Source: Polaromonas sp. 39-63-25 (GTDB lineage: Bacteria; Pseudomonadota; Gammaproteobacteria; Burkholderiales; Burkholderiaceae_C). Taken from it: a DNA stretch of 64,000 nucleotides. Shown here in pieces: positions 8,527-17,179 of the stretch. The number at the start of each line of letters is the position of its first letter. Within the stretch, counting starts at the first letter, position 1. The notes beneath the pieces were generated by a model that was not told where the DNA came from, did not search any database, and saw only the letters and a list, made by a program, of their open reading frames with translations. The DNA lies in contig NZ_NCJH01000001.1 in the NCBI RefSeq assembly GCF_002278925.1, forward strand, positions 124,001 to 188,000, written 5' to 3'. Both the position numbers and the translations under genes were made by a program.

Positions 8527-10376
8527 CAGAACGCCTCCTCCGGCAAGTCGGCACAGGTCAGGTCGCGGTCTGCAACCACCTGGAGCCAAGCGTCGATTTT
8601 AGGCAATTCGTAGTGATAAAAGTAGCGCACCGCGCCCAATTTACCGGCGGTAACAGCTATGGATTTTGTAGCATCGGCCTGCAGCGCGGCAAGCGCCACA
8701 TCGAGCCAGATCCAGGCCAGCACGGTGTGGCCGAAGCCTTGCATATAAGGGACGGCGTTGGCCTGCGCATCCTGCGGGTTGCCGGTGGCCCAGGCGGCCT
8801 GGGTGGTCGTGCCGACCTGCTGCAGCGCCTGGCCCAGCGCCTTGGCATATGCCGCGAGTTCCGGCACCTGGGCGGCGCGCGTTATCGTGGCGCTGATACG
8901 CGCGGCCAGCAACTGCAGGCCCTTGCCGCCCTCCATCAGCACCTTGCGGCCCAGCAGGTCGGTGGCCTGGATGCCGTGCGTGCCTTCATGGATCATGTTC
9001 AGGCGGTTGTCGCGCCAGTACTGTTCGACGGGGAAGTCACGCGTGTAACCGTAGCCGCCGTGGATCTGGATGGCCAGTGAATTGGCCTCCAGACACCATT
9101 CGCTGGGCCAGCTTTTGGCGATCGGCGTCAGCACCTCCAGCAGCAGCCGGGCCTCATCGGCCGCCTGCGCTTCGGCGGTGTGCTGCTCGTCCACCAGGCG
9201 GGCGCAATACAGTTCCAGCGCCAACGCACCTTCGCAATAGGCCTTTTGCGCCAGCAGCATGCGTTTGACATCGGCATGTTCGATGATGCGCACCTGCGGC
9301 TGGGCCGAGTCCTTGCCCGCCGGTCCCACCGGCCTGCCCTGCGGCCGGTTCTTCGCATAGTCCAGTGACGCGTAGTACCCGGCCATGCCCAGCATGACGG
9401 CCGCCGTCCCGACGCCGATGCGGGCCTCGTTCATCATGTGGAACATGCAGCGCAGGCCTTCATGCGGCTTGCCGACCAGGTAACCGACGGCGCCTGCAAC
9501 CGGTCGTCCTGAGCCTGCCGAAGGGACCGGGTATTTGCCTTCGCCGAAGTTGAGCAGCGTGTTCGTGGTGCCGCGCCAGCCCAGCTTGTGGTTCAGGCCG
9601 GCCAGCGCCACGTCATTGCGTTCGCCGGTCAGCTGGCCATCGGTGCCCACCATTTTCTTGGGCACGATGAACAGCGAGATGCCGCGTGTGCCGGGAATCA
9701 GCTTGCCGTCCGGCCCGGGGATCTTGGCCAGCACCAGGTGGATGATGTTTTCGGTGAGCTCGTGTTCACCGCTCGAGATCCACATCTTGTTGCCGGTAAG
9801 CCGGTAGCGCGGGCCCAGCGCCTCGGCTTCGAAGTTGTCACCGTCCGGCACGGCGCGTGTCGTGATGTCGCTCAGCGAGGAACCGGCCTGCGGCTCGGAC
9901 AGGCACATGGTGCCGGAAAAACGCCCGGAAAACTCGTTGCGTGCAAACACCTCTTTCTGCGCTTCGGTGCCGTGCACCAGCAGCAGGTTGGCGTTGCCCT
10001 TGGTCAGCAGGCTGGAGCCTATGCTGACCGAGGCCATGGCGAAAAAGCAGTTGGCCGCCGCCTCGATGGTGTAAGGCAGCTGCATGCCGCCTTCGTCGTA
10101 ATCCTGCGCGGCGCTGAGCATGCCGGAGCCGGCGTAGGCTTTGTGCGCGTCATGTGTGGCCTGCGGCAGAATGACTTTTTCGCCGTCGAAATGCGGCTCC
10201 TGGGTATCGACCAGCCGGTTGAAAGGCGCAAATTTTTCCCGCGCGATACGTTCGCAGGTGTCGAACACCGCGTCGAAGGTTTCGCGCGAATGGTCGGAAA
10301 AACGCTCGCGCTGGTTCAGCGACTCGGCGCCCAGCCACTGGTAGAGCAGGAAATCAAGGGTGGGTCTCAGGCTCAT
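8526..10376 (-). CDS. Acyl-CoA dehydrogenase with C-terminal extension
   Basis: A 616-residue FAD-dependent acyl-CoA dehydrogenase of the long subfamily: an N-terminal cap (LRPTLDFLLYQWLGAESL), the catalytic core with LSEPQAGSSLSD and GNKMWISSGEHE, then QIHGGYGYTRDFPVEQYWRD, and about 130 further C-terminal residues ending in RYFYHYELPK. Such proteins introduce the alpha,beta double bond in acyl-CoAs and feed electrons to ETF. I chose ATG 10376 because upstream codons lack homology. Residues 284-292 are encoded by an interspersed DNA repeat (see 9501). The gene lies 22 bp after a thioesterase gene and one base into the next gene. Confidence 0.92.
   Translation of the reverse strand: MSLRPTLDFLLYQWLGAESLNQRERFSDHSRETFDAVFDTCERIAREKFAPFNRLVDTQEPHFDGEKVILPQATHDAHKAYAGSGMLSAAQDYDEGGMQLPYTIEAAANCFFAMASVSIGSSLLTKGNANLLLVHGTEAQKEVFARNEFSGRFSGTMCLSEPQAGSSLSDITTRAVPDGDNFEAEALGPRYRLTGNKMWISSGEHELTENIIHLVLAKIPGPDGKLIPGTRGISLFIVPKKMVGTDGQLTGERNDVALAGLNHKLGWRGTTNTLLNFGEGKYPVPSAGSGRPVAGAVGYLVGKPHEGLRCMFHMMNEARIGVGTAAVMLGMAGYYASLDYAKNRPQGRPVGPAGKDSAQPQVRIIEHADVKRMLLAQKAYCEGALALELYCARLVDEQHTAEAQAADEARLLLEVLTPIAKSWPSEWCLEANSLAIQIHGGYGYTRDFPVEQYWRDNRLNMIHEGTHGIQATDLLGRKVLMEGGKGLQLLAARISATITRAAQVPELAAYAKALGQALQQVGTTTQAAWATGNPQDAQANAVPYMQGFGHTVLAWIWLDVALAALQADATKSIAVTAGKLGAVRYFYHYELPKIDAWLQVVADRDLTCADLPEEAF
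9501..9526 (-). repeat. 25-bp interspersed repeat B, copy inside a coding sequence
   Basis: On the minus strand it reads CCTTCGGCAGGCTCAGGACG and then ACCGG, nearly identical to the intergenic copies at 15835 and 22506. Here it is in frame within the acyl-CoA dehydrogenase and encodes PSAGSGRPV, in the variable loop just before the conserved GAVGYLVG segment. Confidence 0.7.
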
Positions 10377-10398
10377 GGGTATCCGATCTGGAGGAAGT

Positions 10399-10830
10399 TC
10401 AGGTGACGCTGCTTTTGCCTGGCAGCCGGACGATCGTGCCTTGGGCCACGGCGCAGAGTTTTTCCTGGCCGCCCACCACCACAAACACGTCGCAGCGGCA
10501 CACTGCCTGCGATTTGCCGACATGCACCGCCTCGGCGCGCGCAATCAGGCGCTCGCCGACCGCGGGCCGCACATAGTTGATCTTGAATTCGGAGGTGACG
10601 ACGGCCCAGTCCAGAGTCGTGCCGCCGGCATAGGTCAGCGCGTTGTCGGCCGCGTAACTGACCACGCCGCCGTGCACAAAACCGTTTTGCTGAAGGATGT
10701 TCGGCGCTATCGGCACCTGAAGTTCGCAGCGCCCGACGGACAAGGCATGCAGCTCGGCGCCTATTAACACACTGAAAGGCTGCAGGGCCAGAAACGCCTG
10801 CCCTTTCTGAAGGAGCAGGGTTTCATCCAT
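10399..10830 (-). CDS. PaaI-type hotdog-fold thioesterase
   Basis: A 143-residue hotdog protein. ILQQNGFVHGGVVSYAADNA (about residues 44-63) holds the HGGxxxxxxD motif and is followed by TSEFKINYVRPAVGERL. These features mark the PaaI/YdiI group of acyl-CoA thioesterases. I chose ATG 10830, which lies 14 bp after the thiolase stop; upstream codons show no homology. Position between the thiolase and the acyl-CoA dehydrogenase suggests CoA recycling during beta-oxidation. Substrate range unknown. Confidence 0.88.
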   Translation of the reverse strand: MDETLLLQKGQAFLALQPFSVLIGAELHALSVGRCELQVPIAPNILQQNGFVHGGVVSYAADNALTYAGGTTLDWAVVTSEFKINYVRPAVGERLIARAEAVHVGKSQAVCRCDVFVVVGGQEKLCAVAQGTIVRLPGKSSVT

Positions 10831-10844
10831 GCGTTGCCCGCCTC

Positions 10845-12020
10845 TTACAGGACTTCGAAAATGCCGGCCGCACCCATGCCGCCGCCAATACACATGGTCA
10901 CGCAGACACGTTTGGCACCGCGGCGCTTGCCTTCGATCAGCGCGTGGCCGGTCAGGCGCTGGCCGCTGACGCCGTAGGGGTGGCCGACCGCAATCGCGCC
11001 GCCGTTGACGTTGAGCTTGTCCATCGGAATGCCCAGCTTGTCGCGGCAATAAATCACCTGCACGGCAAACGCTTCGTTGAGCTCCCACAGGTCGATGTCG
11101 CTGACCTTCAGGCCCAGGCGCGCCAGCACCTTGGGGATGGCGTAGACCGGGCCGATGCCCATTTCGTCAGGCTCGCAGCCGGCAACCGCAAAACCGAGGA
11201 AGCGGCCCAGCGGTGCCAGGCCTTTTTTCTCGGCCACTTTTTCATCCATCACCACCACAGCGCCGCCGCCGTCGGAGAACTGGCTTGCATTGCCGGCCGA
11301 GATCACGCCGCCGGGAACGGCGGGCTTGATGCCGCTGATGCCTTCCTTGGTCGTGCCTTCGCGAATGCCTTCATCCTTGCTGACCGTCACCTGCTTGGTG
11401 GTCAGGCCCATCACGGCGTCGGCCACACCCATGGTGACGGTGATCGGTGCAATTTCCGCGTCGAACAGGCCGGCAGCCAGGGCTGCCGAGGCTTTTTGCT
11501 GGCTGGCGGCGCCGTATTCGTCCATCTGCTCGCGCGAGATGCCGTAACGCTTGGCGACCTGCTCGGCCGTCTGCAGCATGTTCCAGTAAATCTCGGGCTT
11601 GTTCTTGACCAGCCACGGGTCGGCCAGCATGTGGGTGTTCATTTCCTGCTGCACGCAGGAAATGCTCTCAACGCCACCGGCCACATAAATGTCGGCTTCA
11701 CCGGCAATGATGCGCTGCGCGGCCAGGGCAATGGTCTGCAGGCCGGACGAGCAGAAACGGTTGACGGTCATGCCCGACACGGTGATGGGGCAGCCGGCGC
11801 GCAGCGCGATCTGGCGCGCAATGTTGGCGCCCGTCGCGCCTTCGGGGTTGGCGCAGCCCATGATCACGTCCTCGACCTCGCCGGCCTCGATGCCGGCGCG
11901 CTGGATCGCGTGTTCAACCGCGTGGCCGCCCAGGGTGGCCCCATGGGTCATGTTGAAGGAGCCCTTCCAGCTTTTGGCCAGGGGGGTGCGGGCGGTGGAA
12001 ACGATTACAGCTGAAGTCAT
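10845..12020 (-). CDS. Acetyl-CoA acyltransferase (thiolase)
   Basis: A 391-residue thiolase. The nucleophile C90 is in NRFCSSG, and the second active-site pair is H347 (AVGHPYG) and C377 ([10 protein letters not shown]). Size and motifs match degradative and biosynthetic thiolases (about 390 residues). It cleaves 3-ketoacyl-CoA with CoA, or condenses two acetyl-CoA. The gene is 15 bp downstream of the FadJ-type gene, forming the usual hydratase/dehydrogenase plus thiolase pair of a beta-oxidation complex. CGGAGA precedes the ATG. Confidence 0.95.
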   Translation of the reverse strand: MTSAVIVSTARTPLAKSWKGSFNMTHGATLGGHAVEHAIQRAGIEAGEVEDVIMGCANPEGATGANIARQIALRAGCPITVSGMTVNRFCSSGLQTIALAAQRIIAGEADIYVAGGVESISCVQQEMNTHMLADPWLVKNKPEIYWNMLQTAEQVAKRYGISREQMDEYGAASQQKASAALAAGLFDAEIAPITVTMGVADAVMGLTTKQVTVSKDEGIREGTTKEGISGIKPAVPGGVISAGNASQFSDGGGAVVVMDEKVAEKKGLAPLGRFLGFAVAGCEPDEMGIGPVYAIPKVLARLGLKVSDIDLWELNEAFAVQVIYCRDKLGIPMDKLNVNGGAIAVGHPYGVSGQRLTGHALIEGKRRGAKRVCVTMCIGGGMGAAGIFEVL

Positions 12021-12035
12021 GAAAATCTCCGTGAA

Positions 12036-14135
12036 TTAATTGAACGTCTTGCCTTCGGCGGCCAGCTTGGCCAGCAGCGGTGCCGGTTGCCAGAACTTGG
12101 CGTCGTCCAGTGGATTCTGGGCAAAACGCTTCATGCTCTGCACCACGTTGAACAGGCCCACCTGGTCGGCGTAATTCATGGGGCCGCCGCGGTAGATCGG
12201 GAAGCCGTAACCCATGAGGTAGACCATGTCGATGTCGCTGGCCCTGGACGCAATGCCCTCTTCCAGAATGTGCGCCGCCTCGTTGACCAGCGCGTAAACC
12301 AGGCGCTGCACGATTTCCTCGTCGGAAATCTTGCGTGGCGTGATGCCCAGCGATGCGCGGTGGTCTTCAATCATCTTGACCACTTCGGCATTCGGAATCG
12401 CATCGCGCTTGCCGGGCACGTAGTCGTACCAACCCGCACCGGTTTTCTGGCCGAAGCGGCCCTTCTCGCACAGCAGATCGGCGGTCTTGCTGTATTTCAT
12501 GTCCGGCTTTTCCTGGTAGCGGCGTTTGCGGATGGCCCAGCCGATGTCGTTGCCGGCCAGATCGCCCATTCGGAACGGGCCCATGGCCATGCCGAATTTC
12601 TCCATGGCTTTGTCGACCTGCGCGGGCGTGCAGCCTTCGTCGAGCAGGAAGCCGCCCTGGCGGCCGTACTGCTCGATCATGCGGTTGCCGATGAAGCCGT
12701 CGCAGACGCCGGACACCACGGCGGTTTTCCTGATCTTCTTGCTGACAGCCATCACCGTAGCCAGTACGTCCTTGGCGGTCTTCTCACCGCGAATGACTTC
12801 AAGCAGCTTCATCACATTGGCCGGGCTGAAGAAATGCATGCCGACCACGTCCTGGGGACGCTTGGTGAAGGCCGCGATCTTGTTGACGTCCAGCGTCGAA
12901 GTGTTGGAGGCCAGGATGGCGCCGGGCTTCATCACGCGGTCGAGTTCCTTGAATACTTTTTCCTTGACGCCCATTTCCTCGAACACGGCCTCGATCACCA
13001 TGTCCGCGTCTTTCAGCTCGTCGTAGCTCAGCGTGGTGCTGAGCAGGCCCATGCGCTGCTCGTATTTGTCCTGCTTGAGCTTGCCTTTCTTGACCTGGGC
13101 TTCGTAGTTCTTGCGGATGGTGGCAAGGCCCTTGTCCAGCGCTTCCTGCTTCATCTCCAGCATCTTGACGGGGATGCCGGCGTTCAGGAAATTCATGGCA
13201 ATGCCACCGCCCATGGTGCCGGCGCCAATGACAGCGATGGACTTGATCTCTCGTTTGGGTGTAACTTCCGGCACATCCGGAATTTTGGACGCGGCACGCT
13301 CAGCTGCGAAAATATGGCGCAGCGCCTTGCTTTCCGGGGTCCACATCAGGTTGATGAAGATCTCGCGTTCAAACAGCATGCCTTCGTCGAATTTTTTCTT
13401 TGTCGCAGCTTCCACGGCATCCACACACTTGACCGGGGCCGGGAAGTTTTTCGCCATGCCCTTGACCATGTTGCGCGCAAACTGGAAGTAGGCGTCACCG
13501 CCGGGGTGTTTGCAAGGCAGGTTGCGCACCAATGGCAAGGGGCGCGTGTCGGACACGGCCTGGGCAAAGGCCAGCGCTTCCTGGGCCAGTGATTCAGCGG
13601 AGGCAGCCATCCTGTCAAACAGCTTCTGGCCCGGGATCTGGGCCAGCAACTCACTCTTGACCGGCTCGCCGCTGACGATCATGTTCAGCGCCGGCTCGAC
13701 ACCGAGCGCGCGCGGCAACCGCTGTGTGCCGCCGGCGCCGGGGATCAGGCCGAGCTTGACTTCAGGCAAGGCCACGTTGGTGCCGGGCGCCGCGATGCGG
13801 TAGTGGCAGCCGAGCGCGAGCTCCAGCCCGCCGCCCATACACACCGAGTGCACTGCTGCTACCACGGGCTTGGACGAGTTTTCCACGGCCAAGATGACGC
13901 TGAGCAGGTTGGGTTCGGCCAGCGCTTTTGGCGAGCCGAACTCCTTGATGTCGGCGCCGCCGGAAAAAGCCTTGCCTGCACCGGTGAGCACAATGGATTT
14001 GACGGCCGCATCGGCGTTGGCTTTTTGCAGGCTGTCGGTGATGCCCACCCGGGTGGCATAACCCAGGCCGTTGACCGGTGGGTTGTCGAGGGTGATCACC
14101 GCGACACTGCCGTGGACTTCGTATTTGGCTGTCAT
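12036..14135 (-). CDS. fadJ: Bifunctional enoyl-CoA hydratase / 3-hydroxyacyl-CoA dehydrogenase
   Basis: A 699-residue fusion enzyme. The N-terminal crotonase domain (about residues 5-190) has GAGKAFSGGADIKEFG and CMGGGLELALGCHYRIA plus LGLIPGAGGTQRLPRALG, placing the two catalytic Glu residues. The NAD-binding dehydrogenase domain starts near residue 295 with SIAVIGAGTMGGG, followed by the dehydrogenase C-domain (FIGNRM). It carries out the second and third steps of beta-oxidation. FadJ and FadB types are hard to separate; I use fadJ loosely. AAAGGAAAAG precedes the ATG. A TetR-type palindrome lies about 75 bp upstream. Confidence 0.93.
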   Translation of the reverse strand: MTAKYEVHGSVAVITLDNPPVNGLGYATRVGITDSLQKANADAAVKSIVLTGAGKAFSGGADIKEFGSPKALAEPNLLSVILAVENSSKPVVAAVHSVCMGGGLELALGCHYRIAAPGTNVALPEVKLGLIPGAGGTQRLPRALGVEPALNMIVSGEPVKSELLAQIPGQKLFDRMAASAESLAQEALAFAQAVSDTRPLPLVRNLPCKHPGGDAYFQFARNMVKGMAKNFPAPVKCVDAVEAATKKKFDEGMLFEREIFINLMWTPESKALRHIFAAERAASKIPDVPEVTPKREIKSIAVIGAGTMGGGIAMNFLNAGIPVKMLEMKQEALDKGLATIRKNYEAQVKKGKLKQDKYEQRMGLLSTTLSYDELKDADMVIEAVFEEMGVKEKVFKELDRVMKPGAILASNTSTLDVNKIAAFTKRPQDVVGMHFFSPANVMKLLEVIRGEKTAKDVLATVMAVSKKIRKTAVVSGVCDGFIGNRMIEQYGRQGGFLLDEGCTPAQVDKAMEKFGMAMGPFRMGDLAGNDIGWAIRKRRYQEKPDMKYSKTADLLCEKGRFGQKTGAGWYDYVPGKRDAIPNAEVVKMIEDHRASLGITPRKISDEEIVQRLVYALVNEAAHILEEGIASRASDIDMVYLMGYGFPIYRGGPMNYADQVGLFNVVQSMKRFAQNPLDDAKFWQPAPLLAKLAAEGKTFN

Positions 14136-14210
14136 TTGCTTTTCCTTTGTTGCGTGTTACCCGGCCGTTGGCGGGATCAGGTGATGATTCTCAAACGGTT
14201 TGGCGTCCAA

Positions 14211-14230
14211 AATAGTACGACCGTTCTATT
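14211..14230. promoter_or_regulatory. Putative TetR-family operator upstream of the fadJ operon
   Basis: The 20-bp sequence AATAGTACGACCGTTCTATT is an inverted repeat with 8 of 10 matching pairs (AATAGxACGx on each side). Spacing and composition resemble operators of TetR-family regulators of fatty-acid and branched-chain acid catabolism. It lies in the 171-bp gap between livF and fadJ. No TetR gene is in the window, so the regulator would act in trans. Confidence 0.5.
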
Positions 14231-14306
14231 TGCCATTGTAGAAGGCTGACCAGGCACCGCAAGCCTTGCCGGCGCCTGACTTGTCCCTGTCGTGACAAAG
14301 CCTGCC

Positions 14307-15002
14307 TCAGACTTCCAGCCACTCCTTGCGGGTGTAGGCGTCAGCGCGCAGGCTCTCCGGCGTGCCCTCAAACACGATGCTGCCATGACCCATGACCAGC
14401 GCCCGGTCTGAAATCGCCATGGCAATTGTCAGCTTCTGCTCGATCAGCAGTACCGAAATCCCCTTGGCCTTCAGGGTCTGCAGGTACTGGCCCACCAGTT
14501 CGACAATCTTGGGCGCCAGTCCTTCGGTCGGCTCGTCGATGATGATCAGGTCCGGGTCGCCCATCAGCGCGCGGCACAGCGTGAGCATCTGCTGCTCGCC
14601 GCCGGACAGCACGCCGGCCTCGGTGTGCTGGCGTTCCCTGAGGCGCGGGAACATCTGGTACATGTCTTCAAACGACCAGCGGCTGCCCTTGCCCTTGCCC
14701 TTCTGGCCCAGCATCAGGTTCTGGTGCACGGTGAGCGTCGGGAAGATGTCGCGGTTCTCCGGCACATACCCGATGCCCAGGTGGGCGATCTCATAGGCCT
14801 TCTGCCCGGTGATCCGCTTGCCTTTCCACTGGATGTCGCCTTCGCACTCCACCAGGCCCATGATGGCCTTGGCCGTGGTGGAGCGCCCCGAACCGTTGCG
14901 CCCCAGCAAGGCCACAATTTCACCGGGCTGGACGCCAAAGTGGACCCCGTGCAGAACGTGGCTCTTGCCGTAATAGGCGTGGAGGTTTTCTATTTTGAGC
15001 AT
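14307..15002 (-). CDS. livF: Branched-chain-type ABC transporter ATP-binding protein LivF
   Basis: A 231-residue ABC ATPase of the LivF type. It has LSGGEQQML (signature) and LIIIDEPTEGLAP (Walker B). The P-loop reads GRNGSGRST (about residues 34-42): the normally invariant Lys is Arg40. It pairs with LivG to power the importer, whose known cargos in the family include branched-chain amino acids, amides, urea and aromatic or other carboxylic acids. The ATG follows the livG stop by 2 bp, so the two are coupled. It is the last gene of the transporter set. Confidence 0.92.
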   Translation of the reverse strand: MLKIENLHAYYGKSHVLHGVHFGVQPGEIVALLGRNGSGRSTTAKAIMGLVECEGDIQWKGKRITGQKAYEIAHLGIGYVPENRDIFPTLTVHQNLMLGQKGKGKGSRWSFEDMYQMFPRLRERQHTEAGVLSGGEQQMLTLCRALMGDPDLIIIDEPTEGLAPKIVELVGQYLQTLKAKGISVLLIEQKLTIAMAISDRALVMGHGSIVFEGTPESLRADAYTRKEWLEV

Positions 15003-15004
15003 GT

Positions 15005-15775
15005 TCAGTGTCCTCCCGCCTGGGAATCGGCCACGGCAGAGCCCAGATAGGCCTCCTGCACGCGGGGATTGGCGCGTACCGCTTCGGGCACGTCAAAGGC
15101 CAGTACTTCGCCATAGACCACCACCGCGATCTTGTCGGCCAGCCCGAAGACCACGCCCATGTCGTGCTCGACCGTGAGCAGGGTCTTGCCGGTCGTCACC
15201 TCCTTGATCAGGCTGATGAAGCGGCTGGTCTCACTGCGGCTCATGCCGGCGGTCGGCTCGTCGAGCAGGATGACGTTGGCGCCGCCGGCAATGGTGATGC
15301 CGATCTCCAGCGCGCGCTGCTCCGCGTAGGTCAGGTTGATGGCCAGCACGTCGCGCTTCTTGTCGAGCTTGATCATCTGCATGAGTTCCTCGGCGCGCTC
15401 GTTCGCATCGTCGAGGTCGGCCAGGAACTTCAGGAAGGTGTATTTGTAGCCCAGACTCCAGAGCACGCCGCAGCGCAGGTTCTCGAACACGCTGAGCTTG
15501 GGGAAGATGTTGGTGATCTGGAAGCTGCGCGACAGGCCGGCCCGGTTGATCTCGAACGGCTTCTTGCCGTCAATGCGCTGGCCGTTGAGCAGCACCTCGC
15601 CGCTGGTAGGCGCGAAGCGTCCGCTGATCAGGTTGAACAGCGTGGATTTACCCGCACCGTTCGGGCCGATGATGCCGACCCGTTCGCCGGCGGTTACTGC
15701 AAGATTGACGCCGCGGATGATTTCGGTCTTGCCGAAACTCTTGCGCAGGTCTTTGAGTTCAAGTGCGTAGGTCAT
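15005..15775 (-). CDS. livG: Branched-chain-type ABC transporter ATP-binding protein LivG
   Basis: A 256-residue ABC ATPase with a normal Walker A GPNGAGKST (K43), a signature-region segment LTYAEQRALEIG in place of canonical LSGGQ, Walker B NVILLDEPTAGMS, and the C-terminal helix typical of LivG (VREAYLG-like, here RVQEAYLG). It forms a heterodimer with LivF on the cytoplasmic side of the LivHM permease. A 111-bp gap carrying repeats separates it from livM, unlike the tight spacing elsewhere in the set. Confidence 0.92.
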   Translation of the reverse strand: MTYALELKDLRKSFGKTEIIRGVNLAVTAGERVGIIGPNGAGKSTLFNLISGRFAPTSGEVLLNGQRIDGKKPFEINRAGLSRSFQITNIFPKLSVFENLRCGVLWSLGYKYTFLKFLADLDDANERAEELMQMIKLDKKRDVLAINLTYAEQRALEIGITIAGGANVILLDEPTAGMSRSETSRFISLIKEVTTGKTLLTVEHDMGVVFGLADKIAVVVYGEVLAFDVPEAVRANPRVQEAYLGSAVADSQAGGH

Positions 15776-15834
15776 ATTGTTTTATGCAGGGCCAGAGCGC
15801 CGTTCACCACGGGATCAGCGTACTTCCGGGGGCA

Positions 15835-15860
15835 TCCTTCGACAGGCTCAGGACGAACGG
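15835..15860 (-). repeat. 25-bp interspersed repeat B, intergenic copy
   Basis: On the plus strand it reads CCTTCGACAGGCTCAGGACG followed by AACGG, in the livM-livG gap. It matches the in-gene copy at 9501 and the copy at 22506. Confidence 0.7.
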
Positions 15861-15869
15861 AAGGAAGAA

Positions 15870-15886
15870 GTGACAAGCGTGGGGGC
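15870..15886 (-). repeat. Repeat A, short 5' fragment directly after livM
   Basis: On the minus strand GCCCCCACGCTTGTCAC begins at the base after the livM TGA stop. It is identical to the first 17 bases of the longer repeat-A copy at 22382 and close to those at 24516 and 49190, but it breaks off after this. Confidence 0.65.
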
Positions 15887-17176
15887 TCATAGACTTTCCC
15901 TGCGCTTGATTTCTTTTTCAATGTATTCCTGGATCTCGCCCCACTCATGCAGGAACTGCCGGCGCGTGACCTCGAACAGCCCGAGTCCGGTCAGCATGAC
16001 AAGTGCCGCACCGAACCAGCTGTTGACGCTTTTGGCATCCAGCGACACGCCCAGGAATTCCAGCTGGGACCCCAGCGTGGTGTTGAGCTGCAGGTGGTAA
16101 ACCATTTCAATCATGGCGCCGGCGCCCAGCAGCAGAACCAGCGCGGTGACCGCCAGCGCCAGGTAGCTGACCCACAGCTGCCTGAGCTTGCCATACATCG
16201 CCACGCGCAGGTTCATCATGATCAGGCTGGCAATGCCGCCCGGGGCGTACATGACCATGAACAGGAAAATCAGGCCCAGATAAAGCAGCCAGGCCTTGGT
16301 GAACTCGGACAGCAGCACAAAGGCCAGCACCATGAGGATGGCGCCAATGATGGGCCCGAAAAAGAAGGTGGCGCCACCCAGGAAGGTGAACAGCAGGTAG
16401 GCCCCCGACCGTGCGGCCCCGACCACTTCCGCGGTGACGATCTCGAAGTTGAGCGCTGCCAGCCCGCCCGAGATGCCGGCAAAAAAGCCGGCAATGATGA
16501 AGGCGATGTAGCGGACCTTCTGGGTGTCGTAACCCACAAACTCCACGCGTTCCGGGTTGTCGCGCACGGCATTGAGCATGCGGCCCAGCGGGGTGCGCGT
16601 GAAGGCGAACATGGCGCCGACGGCGACGAAGGTATAGGCGGCGATCAGGTAATACACCTGGATCTGCGGACCGAAGGTGATACCCAGCCTGGCACCGCCG
16701 GTCACCCGGTTGCCTGACACGCCACCCTCCCCGCCAAAAAATTCCGGGATCATCAGCGACAGCGCAAAAACAAGTTCACCCAGGCCCAGCGTGATCATGG
16801 CAAAAGTCGTGCCGGACTTGCGGGTGGTGACATAACCGAACAGCACCGCAAACCCCACGCCGGCCAGCCCGCCCACCATGGGCACCAGCGACACCGGCAG
16901 CGGCAAGGAGCCGTTGCCGACACTGTTGAGCGCATGAATGGCCAGAAACGAGCCCAGGCCGGTGTACACCGCATGGCCGAAACTCAGCATGCCGCCCTGC
17001 CCCAGCAGCATGTTGTAGGACAGGCAGGCGATGATGGCAATGCCCATCTGGGACAGCACCGTCATGGCCAGCCCGCTGCCAAACATCAGCGGCGCAACGG
17101 CGAGAACCAGGGCGAACAGCCCCCAGGTGAGCCAGCGCCCGATGTTGAGCGGCGCAAATTGGTAGTGGTTTTTCAT
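15887..17176 (-). CDS. livM: Branched-chain-type ABC transporter permease LivM
   Basis: A 429-residue polytopic membrane protein with the LivM hallmarks NMLLGQGGMLSFGHAVYTGLG (about residues 55-75) and ITLGLGELVFA. The usual LivM length is about 320-360. Here about 100 extra C-terminal residues carry one or two more hydrophobic segments (LALAVTALVLLLGAG and FGAALVMLTGLGLF) and a charged tail. It pairs with LivH to form the membrane channel. The ATG follows the livH stop by 3 bp. Confidence 0.92.
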   Translation of the reverse strand: MKNHYQFAPLNIGRWLTWGLFALVLAVAPLMFGSGLAMTVLSQMGIAIIACLSYNMLLGQGGMLSFGHAVYTGLGSFLAIHALNSVGNGSLPLPVSLVPMVGGLAGVGFAVLFGYVTTRKSGTTFAMITLGLGELVFALSLMIPEFFGGEGGVSGNRVTGGARLGITFGPQIQVYYLIAAYTFVAVGAMFAFTRTPLGRMLNAVRDNPERVEFVGYDTQKVRYIAFIIAGFFAGISGGLAALNFEIVTAEVVGAARSGAYLLFTFLGGATFFFGPIIGAILMVLAFVLLSEFTKAWLLYLGLIFLFMVMYAPGGIASLIMMNLRVAMYGKLRQLWVSYLALAVTALVLLLGAGAMIEMVYHLQLNTTLGSQLEFLGVSLDAKSVNSWFGAALVMLTGLGLFEVTRRQFLHEWGEIQEYIEKEIKRRESL

Positions 17177-17179
17177 GAA

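Noticed and set aside
8615-8672. Possible element copy near the 3' end of the acyl-CoA dehydrogenase gene
   Set aside because: Only the GCTACAAAATCCATAGCTG head matches. The rest encodes the conserved RYFYHYELPK block, so it cannot be a full insertion.
12087-13592. 501-codon open frame antisense to fadJ
   Set aside because: No domain resemblance; fadJ reads through intact.
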